This document shows, one piece after another, positions 1 through 8,855 of a DNA stretch of 64,000 nt. The notes below the pieces were generated by a model. It was not told where the DNA came from. It worked only from the letters and a program-made list of their open reading frames with translations, and did not search any database. A program made the translations under genes and the position numbers. Numbering within the stretch: position 1 is the first letter of the stretch; every line of letters begins with the position of its first letter. The DNA is taken from contig JAFAFL010000019.1 of NCBI GenBank assembly GCA_023423535.1, positions 124,001 through 188,000 on the forward strand. The letters run 5' to 3'. The stretch is from Pseudomonadota bacterium (lineage in GTDB: Bacteria; Myxococcota; Myxococcia; Myxococcales; Myxococcaceae).

Positions 1-1302
1 GTGGTGAGCGACGTCTCGCGCCGGCTGGTGGAGATCTTCTTCGCCACCACGGCCCTGAAGAAGGACAACGGGACCGCGAACCCGGACGTGAAGCCGAGGC
101 CGGTGAAGAAGCTCGGCGTGGTGGGCGGCGGCCTGATGGGCGGCGGCATTGCGTTCGTCACCGCGCAGGCCGGCATCCCGGTGCGGATCAAGGAGCGCGA
201 CGACGCGGCGGCGGGCAAGGCGCTGAAGATGGTGCGCGGCCTCTACGACGAGCGGGTGAAGCGCCGGTCGATGACGCAGCGGGACGCCGACGCGAAGCTC
301 GCGCAGGTCACCGCGAGCACCGTGTACGAGGGCTTCAAGACCGCGGACGTGGTGGTGGAGGCGGTGTTCGAGGACCTCGCGCTGAAGCACGCGGTGGTGA
401 AGGACGTGGAGGCCGCGGGCGGGCGGGACACGATCTTCGCGTCGAACACGTCGTCGCTGCCCATCGCGAAGATCGCCGAGGCGTCGGCGCACCCCGAGCA
501 GGTGATCGGGATGCACTACTTCTCGCCGGTGAACAAGATGCCGCTGCTGGAGGTGATCACCCACGCGGGCACCGCGGACTGGGTCACCGCCACCTGCGTC
601 GAGCTGGGCAAGAAGCAGGGCAAGACGGTCATCGTGGTGAAGGACGGGCCGGGCTTCTACACGACGCGGATCCTCGCGCCGTACATGAACGAGGCGGCGC
701 ACCTGCTGGCGGAGGGCGCGGACATCGAGGAGCTCGATCGCGCGCTGCTCGACTTCGGCTTCCCGGTGGGGCCGGTGGCGCTGCTCGACGAGGTCGGGCT
801 CGACGTGGCGGAGAAGGTGGCGAAGGTGCTCCACGGCGCGTTCGGCGACCGCGTGGCCCCGCCGCAGACGCTCGAGCCGGTGCGCGCGGACGGACGGCTC
901 GGGCGCAAGAACGGGAAGGGCTTCTACCTCTACGGGGACGACAAAAAGGGCAAGAAGAAGGAGGTCGACCCCAGCGTGTACGACCTGCTCCCGCTCGGCC
1001 GCGAGCGCCGCAAGCTCGACCGGCAGGAGATGGCGGAGCGCTGCGTGCTGCAGTTCACCAACGAGGCCATCCGCTGCCTCGGTGAGGGCATCCTGCGCAG
1101 CCCGCGAGACGGCGACATTGGCGCGATCTTCGGGCTCGGCTTCCCGCCGTTCCTCGGTGGCCCGTTCCGCTGGGCGGACGCGCAGGGCCTGGGCCGGCTG
1201 CTGGATCGCACCGAGCACTGGCAGCAGAAGTTCGGCAAGCGCTTCGAGCCCGCGCCGCTGCTCGTGGAGTGGGCGAAGGCCGGGAAGCGGTTCTACGAGT
1301 AG
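1..1302 (+). CDS. fadJ: FadJ/FadB-type 3-hydroxyacyl-CoA dehydrogenase, 3' part
   Basis: This is the dehydrogenase part of a multifunctional fatty-acid beta-oxidation subunit, which oxidises 3-hydroxyacyl-CoA with NAD+. The visible protein has the Rossmann motif GVVGGGLMGGG at residues 39-49, the SNTSS stretch at 148-152, the family signature HYFSPVNKMPLLE from residue 172, and two C-terminal 3HCDH domains (first ending near GKGFYLY at about 312, second from about 340). The enoyl-CoA hydratase half that precedes this in FadJ/FadB proteins (usually about 700-740 residues) would lie left of the window, so the GTG at base 1 is probably an internal codon and the gene is cut by the window edge. 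FadB and FadJ cannot be told apart from this part. A strong hairpin follows the stop. Confidence 0.9.
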   Translation: MVSDVSRRLVEIFFATTALKKDNGTANPDVKPRPVKKLGVVGGGLMGGGIAFVTAQAGIPVRIKERDDAAAGKALKMVRGLYDERVKRRSMTQRDADAKLAQVTASTVYEGFKTADVVVEAVFEDLALKHAVVKDVEAAGGRDTIFASNTSSLPIAKIAEASAHPEQVIGMHYFSPVNKMPLLEVITHAGTADWVTATCVELGKKQGKTVIVVKDGPGFYTTRILAPYMNEAAHLLAEGADIEELDRALLDFGFPVGPVALLDEVGLDVAEKVAKVLHGAFGDRVAPPQTLEPVRADGRLGRKNGKGFYLYGDDKKGKKKEVDPSVYDLLPLGRERRKLDRQEMAERCVLQFTNEAIRCLGEGILRSPRDGDIGAIFGLGFPPFLGGPFRWADAQGLGRLLDRTEHWQQKFGKRFEPAPLLVEWAKAGKRFYE

Positions 1303-1330
1303 AGCGCGCCTGAAGGACCCGACGTACAGG

Positions 1331-1366
1331 AAGGCCCCGGTCTCCCTCCGTGGAGGCCGGGGCCTT
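1331..1366. terminator. Bidirectional hairpin terminator between convergent genes
   Basis: A perfect 10-bp inverted repeat (AAGGCCCCGG at 1331-1340, CCGGGGCCTT at 1357-1366) lies between the convergent stops of the fadJ-type gene and the barrel gene. The stem is closed by AA/TT pairs, giving a short U-run in either direction. Inference from structure and position. Confidence 0.6.
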
Positions 1367-1390
1367 CGGTGCACTCAGCGTCCGGCGCCG

Positions 1391-2032
1391 CTAGAACTCG
1401 CCGCCCACCGTCAGCGAGCCACCGAGCAGCGCGCCGCCGCCGGTGTCACCGGAGGGCTCGGCGATGTCCTGGCCCATGAGGAAGCGGTAGGTGCCGCGAA
1501 GACCCGCCGTGAAGCCGCCTTCAGAGGCGAACTCCACGCCCACGCCCACCGGGATCTCGGCCACGAAGTCGCTCTGGAACTGGTCCTCCGCCGCGTTGCC
1601 CGGGTTCACGTAGCTGCCACCGATGCCGGCGCCCGCGAAGGGACGGAACGCATTGTCGTCGGACATCGGCGCGTACACCTTCGCCATGCCCGAGAGGCCG
1701 TGACGCCACAGACCGGTGGAGTCGCCGCCGGTGTCGTCCACCACCGGGTTGCGCGAGCCCTCGTAGCCAATCTCCCAGCCGAAGGCGCGCGCGAGCGGGC
1801 CCGCCACCTTCACGCCCCAGACCGGACCCACGCCGGTGTCGTCGCTCAGGGCGCCGCCTCCGACGAACGTGCCCACGCCGGCCTGCGCCGCCACGTCGAA
1901 GTTCGTGGGCTCCTCGAGCTGCTGCGTCATCCGCCTCGGATCGACCTCCGTGGCGTCCACCTTCTGCGCAAAGGCGGGTCCCGCAAGCAGCGCCGCCGCA
2001 GCCGCCGCGGCCGCCACAATCCGCTTGTTCAT
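1391..2032 (-). CDS. Outer-membrane beta-barrel-like protein
   Basis: A 213-residue exported protein. Residues 1-22 form a signal peptide (MNKR, Ala/Leu-rich core, cleavage after AFA). The rest is rich in alternating Gly/aromatic beta stretches (AGVGTFVGGG, WGVKVAGPLARAFGW, FRPFAGAGIGGSYV, GLRGTYRFLMG) and ends in LLGGSLTVGGEF with a terminal Phe, as expected for a small barrel inserted by the BAM machinery. The frame stays open well upstream, but the ATG at 2032 is preceded by GGGAGGAA and starts a proper signal peptide. A 7-bp hairpin sits just upstream of the ribosome binding site. Specific function unknown. Confidence 0.8.
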   Translation of the reverse strand: MNKRIVAAAAAAAALLAGPAFAQKVDATEVDPRRMTQQLEEPTNFDVAAQAGVGTFVGGGALSDDTGVGPVWGVKVAGPLARAFGWEIGYEGSRNPVVDDTGGDSTGLWRHGLSGMAKVYAPMSDDNAFRPFAGAGIGGSYVNPGNAAEDQFQSDFVAEIPVGVGVEFASEGGFTAGLRGTYRFLMGQDIAEPSGDTGGGALLGGSLTVGGEF

Positions 2033-2045
2033 GATCCGTTCCTCC

Positions 2046-2066
2046 CTGGAACCTTTCGTGTTCCAG
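2046..2066 (-). promoter_or_regulatory. Hairpin in the leader of the barrel gene
   Basis: A perfect inverted repeat CTGGAAC (2046-2052) / GTTCCAG (2060-2066) with a 7-nt loop lies directly 5' of the GGGAGGAA ribosome binding site of the gene starting at 2032. It could be an mRNA leader hairpin or an operator dyad. The sequence shows the symmetry only. Confidence 0.3.
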
Positions 2067-2106
2067 AGAACGGTGAGGACTGCGGCACTCCTGCGCAAAG
2101 CCTGGA

Positions 2107-2391
2107 CTAGAGGTTCACCGCCCGGGTGCCGGCCTCCGGGGCAGGCGGGCTCGTCGTCGGCGGCGCGGGCGTGGGCGCGGCCTTCTTCGACCGCCGGGGC
2201 CCTGCAGCCTCGCCCTCGGAGGACTTCACCGGCGCCTCGCAGCGCTGGGTCTTCTTCTTCGGGTGGCAGTGCCTCAGCCCCCACTGGTGGTGGCAGCCGC
2301 ACGGGTCCGTGCGCTTCTCCACGTGGCCCCACGCGGGCGCGCCCCAGAGCACCGCACACGCCACCGCGACGATCGCCATCCCCCTCCTCAT
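2107..2391 (-). CDS. Small secreted Cys/His-rich protein
   Basis: A 94-residue protein whose signal peptide (MRRGMAIVAVACAVLWGAPAWG) is followed by a compact motif DPCGCHHQWGLRHCHPKKK, then a basic and Pro/Ala-rich tail with the repeated tripeptide PPA. The clustered Cys and His suggest metal binding or disulfides in the periplasm, but I do not recognise a named family. The start at 2391 is supported by GGAGGAGG immediately upstream; the open frame reaches further but without signal-peptide character. It lies 74 nt upstream of the barrel gene in the same direction, so the two may be co-transcribed. Confidence 0.65.
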   Translation of the reverse strand: MRRGMAIVAVACAVLWGAPAWGHVEKRTDPCGCHHQWGLRHCHPKKKTQRCEAPVKSSEGEAAGPRRSKKAAPTPAPPTTSPPAPEAGTRAVNL

Positions 2392-2515
2392 ACCGACCTC
2401 CTCCGTCACGCCCGCCGGTTGAGGTGGGGGCCGCGCGCGCATCCGGCAACCTGCCGCGTCGGGCACTGGTCAGTCCGCTGTCGAGGAGAGTCCCGTACCG
2501 CGCGCCGGAGCGCCC

Positions 2516-3517
2516 ATGCTAAGGGGCTGGCATTTCCCGGGGGGGCAGATGGGTCTGGAAGAGCAGGTGGTCCTCGTCGCCGGCAGCAGGACGCCACACG
2601 ACGCGCAGGGGCTTCTGGCGCTGCTGGGAAGGGGCCCGTTCCGGGTGGCCTTCTGTGACGACCCGCCGGACCTCGTGACCTCTGCCGCGGGCGGGGCGGT
2701 CCACGGGGTGGTGCTCGACCTGCGCCAGGCCGATAGCGCGGAGCCGGCCCTCGACCTCCTCCGCGGGCTTCGCCAGCACGGGGCCCGCGCGGTGCCGGTG
2801 GTTGCGGTCCTGCCGCCGGGCGAGGTCTCCCTCCGTCGGACCGCGGTGGCGCTCGGCGCGGACGACGCGCTCGGCGTCGGCGACGCGGAGGACGAGGCGG
2901 AGCTGCTCCTCCGGGTGGAGCGGATCGTCGGCCGGGCGCGAGAGCTCGGCGCCCTCCAGGCGGAGCTCGAGACCCTCCGGCAGCTCTCGGTGACGGACGC
3001 GCTGACCGGCTGCCACAACCACCGCTTCTTCCACGAGCGCCTGCGCGAGGAGTTCCGCCGCGCCCAGCGCCACGACGACGGGCTGTCGCTGATCCTTCTC
3101 GACGTGGACCACTTCAAGGCGGTGAACGACCGCTTCGGCCACCAGGCCGGCGACGCGGTCCTGCGCGAGGTGGCCGAGGCGATGCGGCGAAGCGTGCGCG
3201 ACACCGACCTCGTCTGCCGACACGGGGGCGAGGAGTTCGCGGTCATCCTTCCCCGAACCCCGGTCAGCGGCGCCATCACCGTTGCCGAGCGCATCTGGCG
3301 CGGGGTGGGGGCGGTTCATACCGGACCCAGGGAGGACGTCCGGATCACCGCCAGCCTCGGGCTCGCCGCGTTTCCCAGCCGTCAGGTGGTCAGTGCGGAC
3401 GCGCTGCTCAAGGCCGCGGACGAGGCGCTCTACCGGGCCAAGCGGGAGGGTCGGAACCGCATCTGCGTCCACCCCCACGTCTCCTTCCAGGGAGACGGGC
3501 CCGCGCACGCCGGCTAG
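2516..3517 (+). CDS. Diguanylate cyclase with degenerate receiver domain
   Basis: A predicted cytosolic enzyme making cyclic di-GMP from two GTP. Residues about 15-140 have the fold pattern of a CheY-like receiver, but the acidic pair after the first strand (VVLVAGSR) and the late conserved Lys are missing; only the Asp in GVVLDLR remains, so it is probably a pseudo-receiver. A short helix leads into a GGDEF domain (about 155-320) beginning with SVTDALTGCHN. The active-site motif is GGEEF, and an inhibitory I-site RDTD stands five residues before it, so the domain looks catalytically competent and product-inhibited. ATG 2516 has GGAG upstream; ATG 2549, after a G-rich run, is an alternative start. 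The next two genes are also regulatory. Confidence 0.88.
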   Translation: MLRGWHFPGGQMGLEEQVVLVAGSRTPHDAQGLLALLGRGPFRVAFCDDPPDLVTSAAGGAVHGVVLDLRQADSAEPALDLLRGLRQHGARAVPVVAVLPPGEVSLRRTAVALGADDALGVGDAEDEAELLLRVERIVGRARELGALQAELETLRQLSVTDALTGCHNHRFFHERLREEFRRAQRHDDGLSLILLDVDHFKAVNDRFGHQAGDAVLREVAEAMRRSVRDTDLVCRHGGEEFAVILPRTPVSGAITVAERIWRGVGAVHTGPREDVRITASLGLAAFPSRQVVSADALLKAADEALYRAKREGRNRICVHPHVSFQGDGPAHAG

Positions 3518-3643
3518 GCCGACCCCAACAGCGCGCAATTCCTGCGCTTTCGCCTCGCGGCCTGCAAGAAGGGCCGGCGAGACGGGCCCTTGGGACCCCG
3601 GCATTCCGCGCCGGGTGGGTGGCAATTCACCCGTGGCCCCCGC

Positions 3644-3665
3644 CCCGGGTAGCAGGCGACCCGGG
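3644..3665. promoter_or_regulatory. Inverted repeat between the cyclase and kinase genes
   Basis: A perfect 7-bp dyad, CCCGGGT (3644-3650) and ACCCGGG (3659-3665) with an 8-nt spacer, lies in the 210-bp gap before the kinase. No T-run follows, so it may be an operator or a terminator that needs a factor. Confidence 0.25.
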
Positions 3666-3727
3666 CCCCGCCACCCACGCCGCGGGAAAAAACACCCAGT
3701 TCCGAGGGGTTACAGCGGCGCCGTTAA

Positions 3728-5347
3728 ATGGCCAACGGCTTGCACACCACCGCGACCCAGAGGAACCGCCACTTCATGGAAGCCGCTCCCGCCATCGTCC
3801 CGACCCCCGCCCCTGCCGGCCGCCTGCTCCTCGTGGACGACGAGGAGAACATCCTCCGGTCGATCAAGCGGGTGCTGCGGCGCGGCAACTGGGACATCCA
3901 GACCGCCACCGAGGGCGAGCAGGCGCTCGCGCTGATCCAGACCTTCAAGCCGCAGGTGGTCATCTCCGACTTCCGGATGCCGGGGATGAACGGGGTGGAG
4001 CTGCTCGCGCGGGTGAAGCAGGAGCTGCCGCGCAGCCAGCGCATCATGCTGACCGGCCAGGCGGATCAGCACGCGGTGGAGGAGGCGATCAACCGGTCGG
4101 AGATCTACCGCTTCATCGCCAAGCCCTGGGACGACGTGCAGCTGGTGCTGACGGTGAAGTCGGCCTTCGACCAGGTGGCGCTGCAGGAGGAGAACGCGCG
4201 CCTCTACGAGCTGACCCAGGCGACGAACGACGAGCTGCGGCAGCTGAACATGGAGCTCGAGGCGCGCGTGGCGCAGCGCACCCAGATGCTCAGCGTGGCG
4301 AAGCGCGAGTGGGAGAAGTCCTTCGACTCCATCCACGACCCGCTGGCGATCGTCCGGATGGACAACTTCGAGATCGTCCGCGCGAACCTCGCCTACGCGA
4401 AGGCGGCGGGGCACCTGGTGACGGAGGCGGCGCGGAAGAACTGCCATGCGTTCCTCTTCGGCGGCAACGCTCCGTGCGGCGGCTGCGCGCTGGAGGAGGC
4501 GCGGCGCACCGGCACCGAGGCCCGCACCGAGCTGAAGGTGAAGGGCCGGACGTGGGAGGTGAACATCTACCCGATGGTGGAGGACGGGCTCGCCGTCTGC
4601 TCCTACCGGGACGTCACCGACCAGCGCGAGCTGACCCGCCGCATGGTGGACGCGGAGAAGATGGCCGCGGTCGGCCAGCTCGCCGGCGGGGTGGCGCACG
4701 AGATCAACAACCCGCTCGGCGGGATCCTCGCCTTCGCGCAGCTGATGCAGCGGGACGAGGGCCGGTCGAAGGACGACCTCGAGTCGCTGTCGCTGATCGA
4801 GGAGAGCGCGATGCGGTGCAAGCGCATCGTGGAGAGCCTGCTGAAGGTCTCGCGCAAGAGCCGTGAGGACGAGCGCCGGATCCTCGATCTGAACAAGTCG
4901 GTGGAGGACTCCGCGCTGCTCTTCCAGGCGCGGCTGAAGAGCGCGCCGCGGGCGAAGCTCTCGCTGAAGCTGTCTGCGGAGCCGGTGATGGTGGAGGCGG
5001 ACGCAGGCCAGGTGGCGCAGGTGCTCCTGAACCTCCTGACCAACGCGCTGCAGGCGCTGCCGGGCGAGGAGGGGACGGTCACCGTCACCACCGGCACCGG
5101 CCGCGAGGGCGCCTTCTTCAGCGTCAGCGACACCGGCGTGGGCATGGACGAGAGCGTGCGCGCCCACATCTTCGAGCCGCTCTTCACCACCAAGGCCCCG
5201 GGCGTGGGCACTGGGCTCGGCCTCTCGATCGCCTACCGCATCGTGGAAGACCACGGCGGCAAGTTCACCGTCGTCTCCCAGCCCCAGCAGGGCGCCACCT
5301 TCACCGTCTCCCTTCCCCCCCACCCGGCTCCCCAGCCGCGGAGCTGA
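3728..5347 (+). CDS. Receiver-PAS-histidine kinase hybrid
   Basis: A soluble signalling kinase with no membrane segment. In order: a receiver domain (about 32-145; acidic pair D37/D38, phospho-acceptor D81 in ISDFRMPG, K132 in AKPW) of the type also seen in RpfG-like regulators; a coiled coil (about 150-190); a PAS domain (about 195-300) containing three cysteines, C239, C250 and C253; a HisKA dimerisation helix with phospho-acceptor H324 in GGVAHEINNP; and a HATPase domain (about 400-535) with NLLTNAL and GTGLGLS. The Cys trio suggests a metal, haem or redox sensor (inference). It ends 8 nt before the NtrC-type gene, its likely partner. ATG 3776 has a better ribosome site (AGAGGAA, 10 nt upstream) than 3728 and may be the real start; that would remove 16 residues. 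Confidence 0.9.
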   Translation: MANGLHTTATQRNRHFMEAAPAIVPTPAPAGRLLLVDDEENILRSIKRVLRRGNWDIQTATEGEQALALIQTFKPQVVISDFRMPGMNGVELLARVKQELPRSQRIMLTGQADQHAVEEAINRSEIYRFIAKPWDDVQLVLTVKSAFDQVALQEENARLYELTQATNDELRQLNMELEARVAQRTQMLSVAKREWEKSFDSIHDPLAIVRMDNFEIVRANLAYAKAAGHLVTEAARKNCHAFLFGGNAPCGGCALEEARRTGTEARTELKVKGRTWEVNIYPMVEDGLAVCSYRDVTDQRELTRRMVDAEKMAAVGQLAGGVAHEINNPLGGILAFAQLMQRDEGRSKDDLESLSLIEESAMRCKRIVESLLKVSRKSREDERRILDLNKSVEDSALLFQARLKSAPRAKLSLKLSAEPVMVEADAGQVAQVLLNLLTNALQALPGEEGTVTVTTGTGREGAFFSVSDTGVGMDESVRAHIFEPLFTTKAPGVGTGLGLSIAYRIVEDHGGKFTVVSQPQQGATFTVSLPPHPAPQPRS

Positions 5348-5355
5348 GTACCCAC

Positions 5356-6849
<1,494 letters not shown>

Positions 6850-6871
6850 CCTTTCGGGCTAGGTTGTGCCG

Positions 6872-7321
6872 ATGAACAAGACGTTGAAGGCCGTGGTGGG
6901 GACGTTCGCCGCGCTGGCACTCGTGGCCGGCGCGGGCGCCGGATGCAGCAGCAAGAAGTCCGGCCCCGAGGGGAAGTACGCGCTCGACAAGGCGACGATG
7001 AAGGCCACCATGCAGGCCGAGATCGACAAGATGCCCGAGCAGGAGCGGGGCATGGCGCAGATGGCGCTGGCCTTCGTGGACATGCTCGACATCCAGGTGG
7101 AGCTGGCGGACGGCGGGAAGATGTCCATGACCGCCACCGCGCCGGACATCATGGGCACCGGCAAGGGCCCGAAGACCGAGACCCGCGAGGGCACCTGGAA
7201 GAAGGAGAACGACAAGGTCGTCCTCGAGGTGGCGGGGGAGAAGAGCCTCTCCTGCACCGCCGACGGGAAGAAGCTGACCTGCGGCGAGGGCCGCGAGTCG
7301 ATGGCCTTTACGAAGGTCTAG
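6872..7321 (+). CDS. Small lipoprotein
   Basis: A 149-residue protein with a lipoprotein signal (MNKTLKAVVGTFAALALVAG, lipobox ending at C25) followed by SSKKSGPEGKYALDKATM. The mature part reads like a small beta-sheet domain (GTWKKENDKVVLEVAG) with two Cys near the end. A GTG two codons upstream (6866) is possible, but the ATG at 6872 starts the signal peptide cleanly. Function unknown. Its TAG stop overlaps, on the other strand, the stop of rarA (7318-7321, CTAG), so the two genes converge with no spacer. Confidence 0.75.
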   Translation: MNKTLKAVVGTFAALALVAGAGAGCSSKKSGPEGKYALDKATMKATMQAEIDKMPEQERGMAQMALAFVDMLDIQVELADGGKMSMTATAPDIMGTGKGPKTETREGTWKKENDKVVLEVAGEKSLSCTADGKKLTCGEGRESMAFTKV

Positions 7322-8715
7322 TCCTTCTCGTTGTTCGAGTCGTTCGTGGGCGGAGGGGGCGCGGCTTGCGAGCCGGTGCCGCTTCCGCCTTCTGCTTTCT
7401 CGGGGGCCGCAGCCGCGCCGGAGCGCTTGCGGTACTCGTCGAGCCGCGCGGTGAGCTCCGCTTCGAAGCCGTTGGTCGAGGGCTTGTAGATGCGCGTGCC
7501 CGCGAGCGCCTGGGGGAGGTAGTTCTCCGGCACGTAGTTGCCGTCGAAGTTGTGCGGGTACTTGTAGCCGGCGCCGTAGCCCATGCCCTTCATCAGCTTC
7601 GTGGGCGCGTTGCGCAGGTGCATGGGGACGGGGAGCGGGCCCCGTTCCGTCACCGCCGCGCGGGCCGCCGCGTAGGACGTGAGCACCGCGTTCGACTTGG
7701 GCGCCATCGCCAGGTAGGTGACCGCCTGGGTGAGCGGGAGCGCGCCCTCGGGGAGGCCCATGATCTGGAAGGCCTGCATGGCGGAGACGGCGACCTGCAG
7801 CGCGCGAGGATCGGCGTTGCCCACGTCCTCGGAGGCGAAGATGACCATGCGGCGGAGGACGAAGATCGGGTCCTCGCCGGACTCGAGCATGCGGGTCATC
7901 CAGTAGAGCGCCGCGTCGGGGTCGCTGCCGCGCATCGATTTGATGAACGCGGAGACCACGTTGTAGTGCTCCTCGCCGCTCTTGTCGTAGAGCAGCGTCT
8001 TGTGCTGCAGCGCCTCCTCGGCGGCGCTCTTGTCCACGTGGCCCTTGCCGTGGCCGGCCGCCACCTCGAGAGCGGTGAGGGCACGACGCGCGTCGCCTGC
8101 CGCGGCCTGGGAGATCGCCTTCAGCGCCTCGTCGGTGGCGGTGACGGTGCCGTTGAACCCGCGCGGATCGGTGAGCGCTTTGCGGAGAAGACCTTCGAGC
8201 TCGTCCTCTTCGAGTGCGCGGAGGGTGATGACGCGCGAGCGGGAGAGGAGCGCGGCGTTGACCTCGAAGGAGGGGTTCTCCGTCGTGGCGCCGATGAGGG
8301 TGATCGTCCCTCGCTCCACGTGGGGGAGCAGCGCGTCCTGCTGCGCCTTGTTGAAGCGGTGGATCTCGTCCACGAAGAGGAGCGTGCGCTGGCGGCGGTC
8401 CTTCCAGCGGTTCTGCGCCTCGGCGACGGCCTCGCGGATGTCCTTCACCCCGCCCATCACCGCGCTGAGCGTGGAGAAGTGCGAGCCGGTGGAGCGCGCG
8501 ATGACCTGCGCCAGCGTCGTCTTGCCGGTGCCGGGCGGACCCCAGAGGAGGAGGGAGGGGATCCGGTCCGCCTCGATGGCGCGGCGGAGGAAACGCCCTT
8601 CGCCGGTGAGGTGCTCCTGGCCCACGAACTCGGCCAGCGTCGTCGGCCGCATCCGCTCCGCGAGCGGCTCGCGCGCCTTGTTGTCCTTCTCCGCCGCGTG
8701 ATCGAACAGGTCCAT
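7318..8715 (-). CDS. rarA: RarA/MgsA replication-associated AAA+ ATPase
   Basis: A replication-fork maintenance ATPase related to clamp-loader subunits and eukaryotic WRNIP1. The 465 residues match the family length plus a low-complexity tail. Visible motifs: Walker A GPPGTGKT (59-66), Walker B LLFVDEIHRF with D116/E117, and the family stretches TTENPSFEVN and AAGDARRALTALE. The C-terminal half contains SAFIKSMRGSDPDAALYW and the conserved APKSNAV. The last 30 residues are Ala/Pro/Gly-rich and dispensable-looking. It is divergent from the repeat lipoprotein that follows. Confidence 0.95.
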   Translation of the reverse strand: MDLFDHAAEKDNKAREPLAERMRPTTLAEFVGQEHLTGEGRFLRRAIEADRIPSLLLWGPPGTGKTTLAQVIARSTGSHFSTLSAVMGGVKDIREAVAEAQNRWKDRRQRTLLFVDEIHRFNKAQQDALLPHVERGTITLIGATTENPSFEVNAALLSRSRVITLRALEEDELEGLLRKALTDPRGFNGTVTATDEALKAISQAAAGDARRALTALEVAAGHGKGHVDKSAAEEALQHKTLLYDKSGEEHYNVVSAFIKSMRGSDPDAALYWMTRMLESGEDPIFVLRRMVIFASEDVGNADPRALQVAVSAMQAFQIMGLPEGALPLTQAVTYLAMAPKSNAVLTSYAAARAAVTERGPLPVPMHLRNAPTKLMKGMGYGAGYKYPHNFDGNYVPENYLPQALAGTRIYKPSTNGFEAELTARLDEYRKRSGAAAAPEKAEGGSGTGSQAAPPPPTNDSNNEKD

Positions 8716-8855
8716 CGTGGGCGCGGGTCATAGCCGCAAACGGCGGCGGTGGGCATGGCGGGAAGGAGGGGAGCGAGGGCGCGCGCGCGGACGTCTTCCT
8801 CAGCGCCACGCGTTTGACTCCCGGCGTCGCGTTCCAATATTCCGATTGGCACCCC

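Noticed and set aside
2529..2550. TGGCATTTCCCGGGGGGGCA as a sigma-54 -24/-12 promoter
   Set aside because: The GG and GC elements are not at the required spacing, and it overlaps the possible start codons of the cyclase.
3710..5323. 537-codon open frame antisense to the histidine kinase
   Set aside because: Its codons are the complement of a clear kinase; the translation is His/Leu/Arg/Ala-biased with no domain. Such antisense frames are common at this GC content.
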